From positions 5,511,044 through 5,575,043 of the forward strand of contig VXAI01000015.1 in the NCBI GenBank assembly GCA_013399305.1: 64,000 nt of DNA, in the 5' to 3' direction. The position numbers and the translations under genes were made by a program. Below are positions 28,920 through 42,200 of the stretch, in pieces (position 1 is the stretch's first letter; the number at the start of each line of letters is the position of its first letter). This DNA comes from Rostratula benghalensis. Lineage: Eukaryota; Chordata; Aves; Charadriiformes; Rostratulidae. The notes under the pieces were generated by a model. It saw only the letters and a program-made list of their open reading frames with translations. It did not search any database and was not told the origin of the DNA.

Positions 28920-30422
28920 AACTGTTTTCCATGTGGAATGCTGCAATAAGCAGCATTTTAGACCCTTAAAAGACCTTTCCTCCTCTGTGACTGCAGATCC
29001 AAATGCAGACTGAACTTTTGGTGCCTATGCTGGGTTGATCCTTGCCACTGGCTTGTTCCCTGGCCTCCCAGCAGGATGAGGCAGAGAACAGGGAGCACAA
29101 AAGTGAGAAAACTTAGGAGTTGAGATAAAGACACTTTTAATTAGTGAAGGAAAGAGCCGGGTGGGGGGAAAAACACCCAACAACAAAATGACGCAAAAGC
29201 AATGACCACCTCCCACAAGGTGCCCAGCCAGTCTGAGCGTGATGTTACAGGGCAGGGACTGTCCCTTTGGCCAGCTCAGGTCAGCTGTCCTGGTTTTGTC
29301 CCCTCCCAGTTGCCTACACATGGGGGAACAAGAGAATGCCTGGACGCTGTGTGAGTACTGCTCAGCAGCAGCCCAAACACAGGTCTGTTATCTGTTCTAG
29401 TCACAAATCCAAAGCACAGCAGCACTAGGAAGAAAAGCAACTCCAGCCCAGCCAGAGCCAGTGCAGTCCAAATATTTATTTTCCTGGTTTCTCTAGGGCT
29501 TTGCTATGAGTTCAGAGTATCCATTAATCTTGTTTTCAGTACTTTTTTTTTTTTTTTTTTCCCCAAATCTCTCATTCCTGGCTCAGTGCTGCAAGGAACC
29601 GCCTCTCCTGGTGCTCTAGCTCTGCTCTGTGCTTTGCCAGTACCCGTCTGTATGGTCTGGTGCTCCTGAGACACCCAGCATTTCAGGGGCTGGAGGGCTT
29701 TTGGGACCACAGTAGCTTTTTGGAAAGGGGGCAGACTTTTAACTGTACCATCTGCTCATTTCTCAGGAGGAAAGTTTTGGTAGTCCTAGAAGAAAATGAA
29801 TGGCTTGAGTTTGCCTTCCCTTTCAGCTTATTATTACTATTTTGTTTTTCTCCTTGGTGAACCCTGTGCTCATGCCATGTTAATTTGCTGTTGCTTGTAA
29901 TACCCAGGTTAGGAGGAGGTGTGGGCAGTGACCCTGCTGTCCCCACTGCTCTGGAGGAAGCTGGTGTGACCCTGGCCCAGAGCAGGGCCTGTTCCCACCG
30001 CTGCACCACAGCGCGGGGGCTGCAAGGCCAGGACTCTGGGGAGTGTTAAAAATACCTCATGCTGGTGAAACAACAACTTTCATTTTCCAGCAAGAAGGAA
30101 AAATAGCCTGTTGTAGCTGCGTGTTTATAATATAAATGCTGCAATGCTGTGGTGTTTAGCAATAACCAAGGGCAGGCGGGTTCTCTGAGCTCTTGTCTGG
30201 GCGCCTTCCTCCAGCAAGGATTGTAGGAGAAGGTTGGAAGCTGCTCTGAGCAAAGGGGAGGGCAGGAAACCGAGGACAACATCCAGCCTATTTACAAATT
30301 ACAAAACTGGAAATGCGGCTCCTTCGGGAAACGACAAGAGAAAGCAAAACAAGGGCTTTGGTCAGAAACTCACCCCTCCTTCGCCCCAAGGCAGGGTGGA
30401 GGGAGGAAAAAAGAAAAGGAAG
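28920..30422. other. DHX37-tRNA cluster intergenic
   Basis: No gene is seen. A 20-base T run lies near 29541-29561. The purine-rich bases just left of the first tRNA gene (about 30408-30422) supply a minus-strand T-rich RNA polymerase III terminator. Confidence 0.6.
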
Positions 30423-30494
30423 TGGAGATGCCGGGGATTGAACCCGGGGCCTCATACATGCAAAGCATGCGCTCTACCACTGAGCTACATCCCC
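30423..30494 (-). tRNA. tRNA-Ala(UGC)
   Basis: On the minus strand a complete 72-nt cloverleaf starts GGGGATGTAGCTCAGTGGTA and ends GGCATCTCCA. The anticodon arm is CATGC-TTTGCAT-GTATG, so the anticodon is UGC. A-box (TAGCTCAGTGG) and B-box (GGTTCAATCC) promoters are intact and the acceptor stem GGGGATG/CATCTCC pairs with one G-U. CCA is not encoded, as in eukaryotes. It differs from the plus-strand Ala copy at 31875 at only two positions. Confidence 0.95.
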
Positions 30495-30688
30495 TGCTTG
30501 CGTTGCAATTGATGCGGAGCCCATACACGCTGACCACCGGCGCCCGGCCGGCTCCGCGTCTCCTCCCCGCACCAGCGCAGGCGGCGGGATCGGCGCGGGG
30601 CCGGCGACCGCTTCCCCCCGGGATCGGACGCGCTGCGGAGCCTCCGCGTCCTCCTAGGCCAGGTCAGGAGGCACCACTCCCGTGCCCG

Positions 30689-30760
30689 TCCTCGTTAGTA
30701 TAGTGGTGAGTATCCCCGCCTGTCACGCGGGAGACCGGGGTTCGATTCCCCGACGGGGAG
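30689..30760 (+). tRNA. tRNA-Asp(GUC), copy 1
   Basis: A 72-nt cloverleaf starts TCCTCGTTAGTATAGTGGTG and ends CGACGGGGAG. The anticodon loop reads CTGTCAC, giving GUC. The B-box GGTTCGATTCC is intact and the acceptor stem pairs fully with a G-U. A T-run terminator follows within 12 bases. It is identical to the copy at 31440-31511. Confidence 0.96.
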
Positions 30761-31146
30761 GTGTTACATTTTAGTCCCCTTGGCCATTTCTCCCAGGGGG
30801 CCCCTGCGGCAGGGTTTGTAACGTGTCGGTGCAGCGGCGTCACCGCGGGGTTGCGTCACGCTCCCGGGAGCCTGTAGGGGAGCCAAATGAAGCGGGAAGC
30901 ACCGCTTTTATGAAAACGAGGAGTGGGACGGGGTCTGCCGCTCTTCCCAGGGCGCCTTCAGAGCAGCACCTCGGGGTCCCGCACCGCCCTGCGGCGGTCG
31001 GAAGGGTGGGGGTGGGGCGAGGAGCCGCCGAACTCCCCGAGAACCGCGTGGGTGAACCCGAACGAGCGGGCCCCGGCGGGGACCAGCGGCGCCCAGGGGT
31101 GCGCAGGGCGGGGTCGTATCAGCGGCCAGAGTAAGCGCTTTCGCTC

Positions 31147-31219
31147 GCCGAAATAGCTCAGTTGGGAGAGCGTTAGACTGAAGATCTAAAGGTCCCTGGT
31201 TCGATCCCGGGTTTCGGCA
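31147..31219 (+). tRNA. tRNA-Phe(GAA)
   Basis: A 73-nt cloverleaf starts GCCGAAATAGCTCAGTTGGG. The acceptor stem GCCGAAA/TTTCGGC is perfect with discriminator A. The anticodon arm is TTAGA-CTGAAGA-TCTAA, giving GAA. The B-box GGTTCGATCCC is present and TTTTT follows about 7 bases downstream as terminator. Confidence 0.96.
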
Positions 31220-31439
31220 GATGCGTTTTTCTCCTTACCAGGGGATCTTTTTTTGCGGCAGAGCCGGAACCCTGCGGGCCGGGTCCGCGGGTTCTGTGTA
31301 TGGCGGGTGTCACCGCGGGCGGTGGCGCCTGTGCGGAACCTGGGGAAGGGGCCACTTCCCGCAGGGGCGATGGTGCCCGTGGGGCTCCGCGGCGGCTGCT
31401 CGGACATGGGCTGGCCCACGGGGAAATTTCCCTAAGCCG

Positions 31440-31511
31440 TCCTCGTTAGTATAGTGGTGAGTATCCCCGCCTGTCACGCGGGAGACCGGGGTTCGATTCC
31501 CCGACGGGGAG
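31440..31511 (+). tRNA. tRNA-Asp(GUC), copy 2
   Basis: Identical over all 72 nt to the gene at 30689-30760, with anticodon GUC and intact A and B boxes. The T-rich terminator begins 8 bases downstream (GAAAATTTTTC). Flanks share only a few bases with copy 1, so the duplication is old or the gene bodies are held identical by selection or conversion. Confidence 0.96.
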
Positions 31512-31874
31512 GTTGAAAATTTTTCTTTTCTTTCAAGTTGCTGTTTTCCTTCCCGCACAATTTTTCTGATTTCCGACGGAGAATAAAAAAAAAAAACCCA
31601 AACGAAAACGCAAACAGTTTTTGCCTGCCAAACCCGGAGTGTTCCTGTACTTCTAAGATCTGTTTGAACACTGCCGTGCAGCACCCGCAGCCGCATCCCG
31701 GGCCTGGGATCCACACGTTCCCGGGCTTCCCGGGGCGCTGCCCGCACCCCCTCTGCCTTTCCCTCCCCCCCCGCGTACAGGCAATGGAGGGGGAGGAGGA
31801 GGAGGGCGGGCAGAGCAGCGCGGCCCCCGCCGGGTACCCACCTGGCTGCCAGACAGGGCCGGCAGCAAGGGCAG

Positions 31875-31946
31875 GGGGATGTAGCTCAGCGGTAGAGCGC
31901 ATGCTTTGCATGTATGAGGTCCCGGGTTCAATCCCCGGCATCTCCA
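31875..31946 (+). tRNA. tRNA-Ala(UGC), second copy
   Basis: A 72-nt cloverleaf starts GGGGATGTAGCTCAGCGGTA and ends GGCATCTCCA, with anticodon UGC as in the minus-strand copy at 30423-30494. A-box and B-box are intact. The downstream run of T (31961-31971) is a strong polymerase III terminator. Together the two Ala genes bracket the cluster in opposite orientations. Confidence 0.96.
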
Positions 31947-31971
31947 CTTGTTTTGGTTTGATTTTTTTTTT

Positions 31972-34855
31972 TCCCCCTGCATGTCCCGGGATGTATTTTA
32001 TCCAGGGTTAAACAAAAAAAAACGACACCATGAACGCCCTGCCCAGAAAGACCCATGGTGGCAGTTTGCAAGTAGGGTGCTTTTTGTCACCTGGTTCTCT
32101 TCAGGACTGTGCACACACACACAAGACGCTTGTGTCTCTCTGGGAATTTCATTGCCACGCCACCTTGGAGGTGCCAAGTGGCCCAAAACGAGGAAGGAAC
32201 TCTGAAACGCTGGGGGGACAATGGCCTGCCAGCCCTGCCTGTCACCTCTCAGCCCCAGAACCTAGCAGAGCTGGCTACATCCAAACCTCTCCATCCCAGA
32301 ACCTACCTGCCAGACCTGCAGTCGGCACAGAGCTGGGCTTGGGGTCTCTCCATCACGTCCCCACAGCAGTGGCAAAGGGCTGGGATGCTGCTGGTGCCTG
32401 CACTCACCAGATGCGATGGTGCAGGAGGTTTTTCATGGCTCTGAGGTGTCCCCTCACCTCTGCTGCCCTGCTCCAGATGGATGCTCACGGGCTGGATGCT
32501 CAGGCTTTGCTGGGCACAGGTCAGGGGAGCTCTTGGGAAAGAAGTTCCCTGCTTTGATCTCCTCGGGTTGGCCGGGCTCATGGGGTTGTGTCTCACCTGA
32601 GAAGGCTGAAAGGTATGGCACAGAAAGACCAAAGCCCATGTAGAGCTTGAAACAGCTTTTATCTACAGTTCATTTACCAGCTGTTTTATCTGCAGTGTTT
32701 TGTTATCAACAGGATATCCATCTCTCTCTGGCTGGCTAGTGACACAGGTAAAATAACATTTCCTGCCAGAGTGGTATAAATGATCTTTATAATATTTTTT
32801 TTTCCCCCTGGCATTACTTCTAGTTGTTATTTTGAGCCAAATGTCTGGCTACAGCACTGTTACGTGCAAAGATCCCTGTTGTAAACATCTCTCGATAAAT
32901 ATTGCTGCGATACAACCTTCACATGAATATGAGAGACGCTTCCTGCCCCAGAGAATTTCTACTAATTGTACTTCATAGGAAGTGCCAGACCTTTTTGGGG
33001 GCAGGAAATCAGTATCTGCCAGTGTAACAGGTGGTGGTTATGTCTGTCAGGACCAACATCCTACCATTCCGTTCACCAAGCGTGGCCTGAGATCGCAGCC
33101 AGGGGGGCCCGCGCAGAGGCTGCAGGAGAAACTCGGGGCAGCTTTGTTCACAGGCAGCCCCTCCCTGCTCAGGACAGGGCTGCTCTCCCCCAAACCAGCC
33201 AGAGGTGTTTAGGGACTCCACGGCATTAGAGCTTAACATCTGCCTTGCAATGGGAATATAACACAAACAGTAACCTTTAGGAGCGTGCCGCTCCACCGTT
33301 TGGGTTGAACGTGGGGTACAAACTCACTCAGGATGCTCAGTGGTTGGCTGCTTACCCCAATTAGATGAACAGCACTGTATCATCTTAATTTCTTCCCATT
33401 ACAAAATTCCATCTTATAATGAAATACATATCCGTGTCCTTTTTTGACTATTTTCAGACCAGTCCCGAGTGCTCACTCTGTAACTAAAAGAATAAGCTTA
33501 GTGTGCTTATTTACTTTCAGGTGAGGAAAGAACTAAATCTGAAAGGCTAATCCAATCTTTATGTTTATACAACTCCCAGTGCACACAATATATGCCACCA
33601 AGCACGATTCCAACATGAGAAGAAATCAAAAAAACTTTTGTGGGTTGTTTTTTTACCCAGCTAAATGAGCCAGGTGTTTAAGATTATTATTGCTACTGCA
33701 ATGCTGGGTTTTAACACAAACTCAGTGCTCCCCAGAGTATCCCCCTCCTGTAAAAGCTCCTTGTCTCAGGCAACGGCAGGCGAGTTTCCCTCAAACCAAT
33801 CACAAAGCTGTTGCTGGGCCTCCTCTCCCTTCCTACTGGTGTGCAGCCCTGGGTGTTATCTGGGTCTTCTTGGCAGGCAGCAGTTTTCCTTGGGTGCAGG
33901 CAAACAAAGGATCGTGTTGGTGGATTGAACCCAACTGGCCTTTCCTAAATCTTGCAAACAAAGCCCTGTTCTGTTCTCAGCTATGTCCTTGGACTGCTGT
34001 ATAGTTTGGCTGGGGTGGCACAGGAGCCAGCTGGGTGCAAGAGATCTCCCAGAAGGTGCTCTGTGAGAACAGAGTAAGAAATAAGTATTATTCTATTTAT
34101 GATAGATTTTACCCCAGCAGCAAGGCCTTAGTCCCGAGTCATAAACTCCGTTATATATCAGATGCACACTCCCCTTCACATGTGTGTGTGTATATATATA
34201 TTTACTCACTGACTGTAGCTCATGCAGACAGACTGCAGGGCTCAGGTCTCTCTGTCCTTTGTCCCTCGCTTCACCTCTGGGCTGCCCCATCCCTGTCCCC
34301 TGGCAGGAGGCCACCCTGCCCTGGTGTGGTCCCTGCCCTTCAAGCTGCCCCAACCTCGGGCCCCAACAGCTTGACACCAAGGTGTTTTCCCTGTCCCTTG
34401 TTCCTCAGGCCATGGTGGCATTGACAGCCCGGCACAATCCTGCCTGCAGGCTTCACCCTGCTCTTCCCCATCCTTTGGCCCCAGTCCTGGGTAGGGGAGA
34501 CCACACTCCCTCAACCCCTTCTCTCCCTCCAGACTTCTTAAATAGAAACACACATTTTCCTTCAGACTGAAACAATGGTCCCTTTCCTCTCTGAGACCTC
34601 AGGCCCTGAGCTACGCCTGACCCTGCCCTTGGGATGAAAATCAAGGAGGAACTTTTGAAACAGAGATGCAACTTGTAGGGGTTTAAATCCCTAAATAAAA
34701 CCTAAGGCGCCTCACAAGAATATGTAGCCACGGGGACGACTCCGAAGCCGAGCGGGCTCAGCTCGCTGAGGCACCACAGGCCTCTGCGGGCCCTGGCCCC
34801 GCTCCGACAGCTCCAGGCCAGGTTTTACTCCGCGCTTCTTTGAGCTCTCACTGCG
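31972..34855. other. tRNA cluster-UBC intergenic
   Basis: No exon or RNA gene is recognised. A short CA tract lies near 32107-32121 and a (TG)n/(TA)n tract at about 34181-34203. GC content rises from about 34740 towards the UBC promoter. Confidence 0.55.
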
Positions 34856-34859
34856 CCCC

Positions 34860-35049
34860 CGCCGTTCAGGCCGTTACCAATAACCACGCGAAGCTCTGAC
34901 TCCTCCGCGTTGCCGGGCCTCGCTTCCTTCCGCCCGCACAGTAGAGCAGCGGCGCGCGCCGCAGGGAAATTAGTGCCTGGCGGAGTGATCCGAGCCGGGG
35001 CGGGGCGGAGCCGAGAAAGCTTTATAAGGGGCGGGAAGAGAATGTGTGG
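34860..35049 (+). promoter_or_regulatory. UBC promoter: CCAAT-like, GC box and TATA box
   Basis: A TATA box (TTTATAAGGG, core TATAA at 35023-35027) is preceded by a GC box GGGGCGGGGC at 34997-35006 and a CCAAT-like ACCAATAACC near 34876. Transcription should begin near 35050. Polyubiquitin promoters are usually stress-inducible; I did not find a convincing multi-unit heat-shock element here. Confidence 0.8.
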
Positions 35050-36252
<1,203 letters not shown>

Positions 36253-36335
36253 ACTGCCTGCTTGTTCCTTGCATCCAAGTAAAAGTTTCTCCGTGCTTGT
36301 TCATTCCAATAAAGCTGTTGCATCCACAAAAGTTG
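36253..36335 (+). other. UBC 3' UTR and poly(A) signal
   Basis: A short 3' UTR with AATAAA at 36308-36313, about 56 bases after the stop codon, followed by a GT-rich element (GTTGGTGTCTC). Short 3' UTRs are typical of polyubiquitin mRNAs. Confidence 0.85.
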
Positions 36336-38884
36336 GTGTCTCAAGTTCTGTGAACAACTGTTCATGCGGGTGCCCAGGCCTAGCTATGTCTATTAAACTC
36401 TGATTATGTAGCTTCCACATACAAAGGTATTGCAAAACAGCCTTACGCAAGGCTTGCACGTGCCTGGCAGGCACAGCTAATCCTTGTGTGGTGGCTCTCC
36501 TGAGGTTGTATAAGCACTCTCATAACGAGCTGGAGCCCTGGCTGAAGTTCAGTGCCAGTCTGCAGATGTTATGCAGCTGTGGTGGTTGTGTAAGCGACCA
36601 TATGTAATGTGAAACTGCCATTGTTTTGGAGCTGGCAGGCTTTAATCATACTGCAGGGCCCGGTAATTGCCAGGTTCTGCCCCCGGTGTTTTTGGCAGTC
36701 GGGGAGCAACAGCCAGCAAAAGGGATCCCGCAGCCCAAGTGGGGCTGGCAGCCAGCTCCTGCTGTCCCATGGTGGGACAGGGTAAGGGACATTGCTCCTG
36801 CTCTGCAGCCTTTGGTCTGGGGGCTTGGGGAGTGTGAGGGCTGGCATGAGTCTCATCACCCGGCTACGGGGTAGACTTCGTTTTATGAAAAGCTTAAGCG
36901 TATTAAGCCAAGTTTGTAATTTCAGATGTGCTGCTTCTCACAGCGCTGGAATGTGCTTGCATTCCAGCCTTGCACTAAGTGGAAGTTAATTACAGTGTGA
37001 ACGAGCTGAAAACAAAGTGGTGGAGGAATTTCCACCTGCTGTGAAAGGGACATCTCTGCTGCTGTATTTGGTGGTGAAGTGGAAGTTGTTGGGTGTGGGA
37101 GCTCGTGTGGAACTGGCCATGGGATACTGGGGAGCAGAACACCCCAAGTGTCCCCAAGGAGAGTGGGGGCATGACCTGCCTTTGGAAGGGGGGGTAGTGG
37201 GAGGTGGAACAGAGGTTTCAGCTGATCCTTGCTCTCACTGGGACCTGAGGTGATCTTGGAAGGGTGGGATAGCAGGATTTGACTTAAGTAATGCTGATTA
37301 TTAATTGATTTTGATGAAGAGAGGGGTGGAAGATGCTTTTTAGTACCTTGTTGCCTGCAAGGAACAAGATGGCATGGTTGGGGAGGGCTGCAGCCCACCC
37401 TGGCAGCACCGATGTCATGCCATGGCTGGGCTCCTGCTGCAGGGGTGGCCCAGCTCTGCCCACGCCTGTCCCAGCCGCCTGGGACACAAACAGTAGCGGT
37501 TGTCCTCGTGTGGGTTTGCTGGCCCTCGGAGCCACCTGAATTCATGCAGCAATTAAAAATTCAGTCCGTCAGCAGCTTTGGGCGTGCGGTGATGGAGCTC
37601 CTGGGCTGTGGGTGTCTGACCCACTTGAGGGGTGAGTGTTGCGGGGATTAAGGGACCTGCCCTGGCGTGAGGGGGTGGTTTCACGGCTCCCTTTCTCCCC
37701 GTGCCCAGGGAAGCTCCTGTTGATCAAAGGAGAAAGCTGGAAGAAATAACCATGGGCAGATCTGGTCGGAATGTGACCTGATTGCTGAGGGGAAGAGCTG
37801 CTGGGGGAACCTGGGGACACTGGGGATGTTTCAGCGCATGTCAAAAGCCTACACCAACAGCTGCAGTGATGATTTTTATTTTAAATAGTGAAAAAAACCA
37901 AATACGAGCCTGTACTTAAAAGACTATGAAGGTGCCCAAATGGGTAACGGCCTGGAGCGTGGCACAAACACACAGCTCGCGTGGGATAAGCCACAGAACG
38001 GCCGGATTTGGTGGAAACAGCAAAGCATTTGGTAACTGTTAGGGATGGGTTTTGTTCTCTCCGTGGAAGTCCCTGCTGCCCGGCTCATGCTGCTCCACAC
38101 GGTTCTGTCTGTCCCGTGGTGCCACAGGGTCTCTCCTGGGGTTTTTGGGGTTTATAACTCAATAAGTGGAAGGAAAACTCCTGTCAGAGGGTTTCTTCCT
38201 GGCAAAATGTTTTAAAATAAGGGCAAATGGCAGCACCGGCTCTTTGCTGGCTGTGATGGCCTTGCTGCTGGGGCAGGGGGTATGGCTGGTGTTGGGCAAG
38301 GGTGTGTTAATTGGTCTGGCAATTAAACAGAGGTAAAAGGTCTAGAAATAAAACAAAACCCAGTTCAGGGTGAAGATACCAATGCAGGGGTGCCACTGCG
38401 TGAAGGCCTTGTCCAGGGCCTCTGCTGTCCTGGCCTCTGCCCGGGTGGGAGCCCTGGGCTGGTGCCTCCCTCCTGGATCGCTCCCGGTTCCGCACCCTTC
38501 AGCTTGAATCAACGGGCGGTTGGGACAACGGGAGGGTGCATATAACTGTTATTAAACAGGTTGTCACAAACCACACTCTTCCCTTTGGTTTTTATTTTCT
38601 GTTGAATTCCGGGCACTTTTAGGGATGAGTCTCAACCGACTCCTTAAGCGGTGCCAATTAAACTGCACAAGATAGACAAACCCCCCAGTTTCTTTGGAAA
38701 AACAGTCGCGGGTGAAGCAGTGATGGCTGTTTTCTCCTCCAGGGGTTGGAGAAACACACCACATACCTGCTGTGACAACAGGCTGGTGGCCGCCTCGCCT
38801 GCTCATGGGGTGGCCATGAGGGGGGACCTGGTCTCTCCTGGGGGTGCCCGGGGGCCATATATGTGTACTTATATAGAGGTAAGC
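36336..38884. other. UBC-SCARB1 intergenic
   Basis: No exon, RNA gene or recognisable transposon is seen. The open frames present lack splice context or homology I know. Sequence is moderately GC-rich. Confidence 0.55.
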
Positions 38885-39012
38885 ACACACACATTTATCA
38901 TTCTCTTACCTATTTCCGTATTTTTATCGAACTATTTATATATATTTACCTACTTGTATACTTTCATCTATCTAAATATCTTATATATATTTCCATATAT
39001 TTACAAATTATC
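38885..39012. repeat. AT-rich degenerate tandem repeat upstream of SCARB1
   Basis: About 125 bases built from variants of TATTTACCTA / TATCTAAATAT / TATATATTTCC, with irregular units of roughly 10-20 bases. It ends abruptly about 50 bases before the GC-rich SCARB1 promoter. Confidence 0.7.
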
Positions 39013-39054
39013 GCGGGTTTATGCTTATAAACATACGCAGGGCTCTGTTTACCG

Positions 39055-39233
39055 TGGCTTCAGCCGCTCCCCGCCTCGGCGGCGCTGAGCGGGTGGGCGG
39101 GGCCCGGCGCGCCTTGGCCACGCCCCCCTGGGCCACGCCCCCCTGGCCCCGCCCCATCGCCCGCGGCGGGCCGTGCCGTGCGGCGGAGCCATAAAGCGGC
39201 GGCGGCGGCGGCCCCGCTCTGCTGTGCCCCGCT
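39055..39233 (+). promoter_or_regulatory. SCARB1 CpG-island promoter with tandem GC boxes
   Basis: The sequence is highly CpG-rich. A 14-base unit CCACGCCCCCCTGG is repeated at 39118-39131 and 39133-39146 and followed by CCCCGCCCC, a dense array of Sp1/KLF-type sites. The mammalian SCARB1 promoter is also known to use Sp1 and SREBP/SF-1; I did not find a clear SREBP element here. The start codon at 39234 has context GCTATGG. Confidence 0.72.
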
Positions 39234-42200
39234 ATGGCCGCCGCCCGGCGTAGGCTGTTGGTGGGGTTGGGGTTGGCCGGGGCGACCTGCGCCCTCCTGG
39301 GGGTCTGCCTGCTGCTGGTGGGGCCCGTCATCATCAAGGAGCAGGTTGTCAAGGTCAGAGAGGCCGGGGGTATGATTTTTGGAGGGGGGTGGGGGATGCG
39401 CAGGGGAGCTGGAGCCGCTGCGTGGATGGGGGCTTGGGGTGGGATCGGGTGCTGGAGTCGGTGCATGGCTGGGATGTGGCCAGGACCCGGTGCTGATGGT
39501 GCTGGGTGAGGGGTGCTGGAGCCGGTGCATCGCGGGGCTGGTGCGTGGTGGTGTCTTCTGTGTCTGGTGTGACCCGGGGGGAGGCGGTGCGGGAGAGCTC
39601 GGCCCACCAAGGGGGTCTCTGCTTCGGTGTCGCTCTGAGCAGCCTCACGGTCTTACTGCAGGTAAATCCCAGCTTGGGCTTTTCCACCTTTTGGCTACAG
39701 GAAACATGCCTGGGTTGAAGGGGCTCTCATCCCTGGTTAGGAGGGCTTTCTGCATGGCTAGGGTTGGTTTGGGGGATGGTGGTGGGCTGAGCATGGCCCT
39801 CAGTGCCAGCCCTTCCTTCTCTCTTTACCTGCAGCACTCACCATACCCCTGGTGAGATGCTTCCCGAACTGAAAGCGGGGCAGAAAACGTGCAGGAGTGC
39901 TCTGATGGAGCCTTGTGCATGGAGCAGCCTCCAAGGCATCTTCTTCTGCTTAGCTGGAAAATCTAAAGAGCTGCCTCTCTGGAGACCTCTATTATTCACA
40001 AGAGGTCTGAAGAGGTGTTTGTTCCCCACAGTTCAAGTGTGGGGCTGTGGATGGAGTTCAGTAACTGCTCCACAGAGACTTGGGAACCAGTGCTCCTGTC
40101 CTCACTGTTGGGGCACCAATTACCCCGCTGTAACAAACCAATTGGCTCATTCCCCTCATTTAGCCAAACCTTTTTCTCCCTGCCCACAGGAGACATGTCC
40201 CTGCCAGGGCGTTTCTCCAAGCTTGCACCTACCCAGGTCAGCACCTGGAAATGTGCTTCTGATGAAAGGTTGAATACCCACCCCAGAGCCAATGGCAGTG
40301 GTTGCGTGTGCTGCAGTCTCTGCCAAAAAACAGCTTCTACTTAAACGTACCCTCTGGAAGTGCTGCTGGCTGGGCAAAGCCAGACAGTCCAGTGTCTTAA
40401 GCAATAAAAGTCAATCTTTGTCCAGTTTCATGGCCACCAGGAGCTGGTACCTGCAAAGAAAAGGCTGAATGACACCTGCAGAACAGGAGTGACATTTTTG
40501 GTGCAAAAGCCTTTCCACTGTCTTTTTAGCAAACCCTGATTCTTTTCTGCCCGATGAGCTAAATCCTAGTACCTTGCACTGAGAACAGAAGGCAAGGAAA
40601 AGATCAACCCTTGTTTTTCCTCAGCTTTCCCTTTACCTCAAGCTCTTCAGCATAACCCAAAATGGTCCTGAGCTCTTAGGAAGCTTGATGTGAAATGAAA
40701 AAAACCCCAAAACTGAGTGGTAATGTCTAGCTTGGTGAGAAGTATCCAGGGCGCTACTGAAACTCCTGGGTTGGTCTTCAGAGCAGTGTGGGTAAAGAGG
40801 AGCTGAGCTTTGAAGGGCTGGGGTTGGGCAGGAGAAGGCTGGTTTGCCCATCCTGGCTTCCTGAGCTCTGTCAGGGTGGTGTACCCTGATGGACCAGCAC
40901 TTAGTTGCAAAGAGGTGGTAGTTTGGGGGATATCTGTGAGTAAAGTGTGTAGGGGAACACACAATAGAAACAGGGAACTTGGAGCCGATCTCCTGCCCCA
41001 TGTGCAGAAACTGAATCTGCATGGGTGGCCATCCTGGCAGCTGTAAAACCTGGGGACCCTGCTTTTCTGGAAACACCAGAGTTTCCAGAGTGCCACAGGC
41101 CTGCCTAAGATATGAGCTTTAACACCCTGAGACCGCATCAACTCATCCATCTGCCACTTAGCATTTCTGTTCCACCGGGGAACGCTTGTGCTGCCCTGCC
41201 TGAAAGTCGGGAGAACACTGATGGCACGGTCCCTGCCGTTCTAGCGGGGTGGTGAGGATGGTGGTGAGAGGATGTGGAGGATGAGGTCTGACACTGAGGT
41301 TGCTCCTCTCAGTTGAGGTTTCCTCTTCAGATTCTGGGTTTTATGGAGCAGAGTGGCTAAATCCACTCTCCTGGAGAAGCAGGATTTGGGCACTGTTCAT
41401 GGAGCTCTGGCTCCTCTGGTCCTGTCTGGAGGAGAGGAACAATAGCTGGCTCCTTTCAGTTCCTCAGGAACAGAGTTCAATGTGTTCACGTGTAGTCAAA
41501 CAGCATAGTGACACTTTGTAACCCACCTGAGTGAAAAAAAAAATCTATTTTTATTTCAGATGTATGACCTTGTTTGCTTTGCCCTACAAATAGCTTAGTT
41601 CTAAGGCTGCCCAGTTGAGTAGAACTTGCTTAGCAGCATCTGTGGAGTACTGAGAGCCCCTCTGCCCGGGTGGGAGAGGGGTGAGAAAGCAGGAGCTGGG
41701 CTACAGCTCTGTCAAACTAGGTACACATTATATTAATAAATGCATATGCAATTAGGGATCCAGGGAGTGCAAGACAGGATAGGCAAGTCAAGGAAAGCAG
41801 ATGCAGACTGTTGGGCGCTCAGGAGCAGGGATTATAAACCAAGCTAAATAAAACCTGAGTTGCTCTTATCCTCTGCTGCTGTGCCATGAAATCCTTGAGG
41901 CTGGCAGGATGGAGGTTCTTGGCAAGCAGCATGTGGGCTTTGATGTGGAGGTGGGAAGGATTCAACAGGTGGGCTACACGACACTGTGGAGATGTCCCCT
42001 CAGGGATAGGGCTTGGAGGACTTGGGCTTGAGCAAGGGACTTGCAAAGCCCTGCCGCTGATGGATGGCACAGCCTGGCCAGGAAATGGCTGCAGAGCATG
42101 GGACACTGCAGGGAAGTTGCTGGCAGCTTTCTTTCTCACCCTGCTGTGTCAGCAAGTTTGTGCACAGTCAGTCGGACGGAGCTGCTCCATGGCAGGAGAG

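Noticed and set aside
30423..31946. Large inverted repeat formed by the two Ala tRNA genes
   Set aside because: The identity is confined to the 72-nt gene bodies; it reflects two gene copies in opposite orientation and not an inverted-repeat element.
34645..34665. Possible heat-shock element upstream of UBC (GGAACTTTTGAAAC)
   Set aside because: Spacing and the middle unit do not fit alternating nGAAn/nTTCn, and it lies almost 400 bases from the TATA box.
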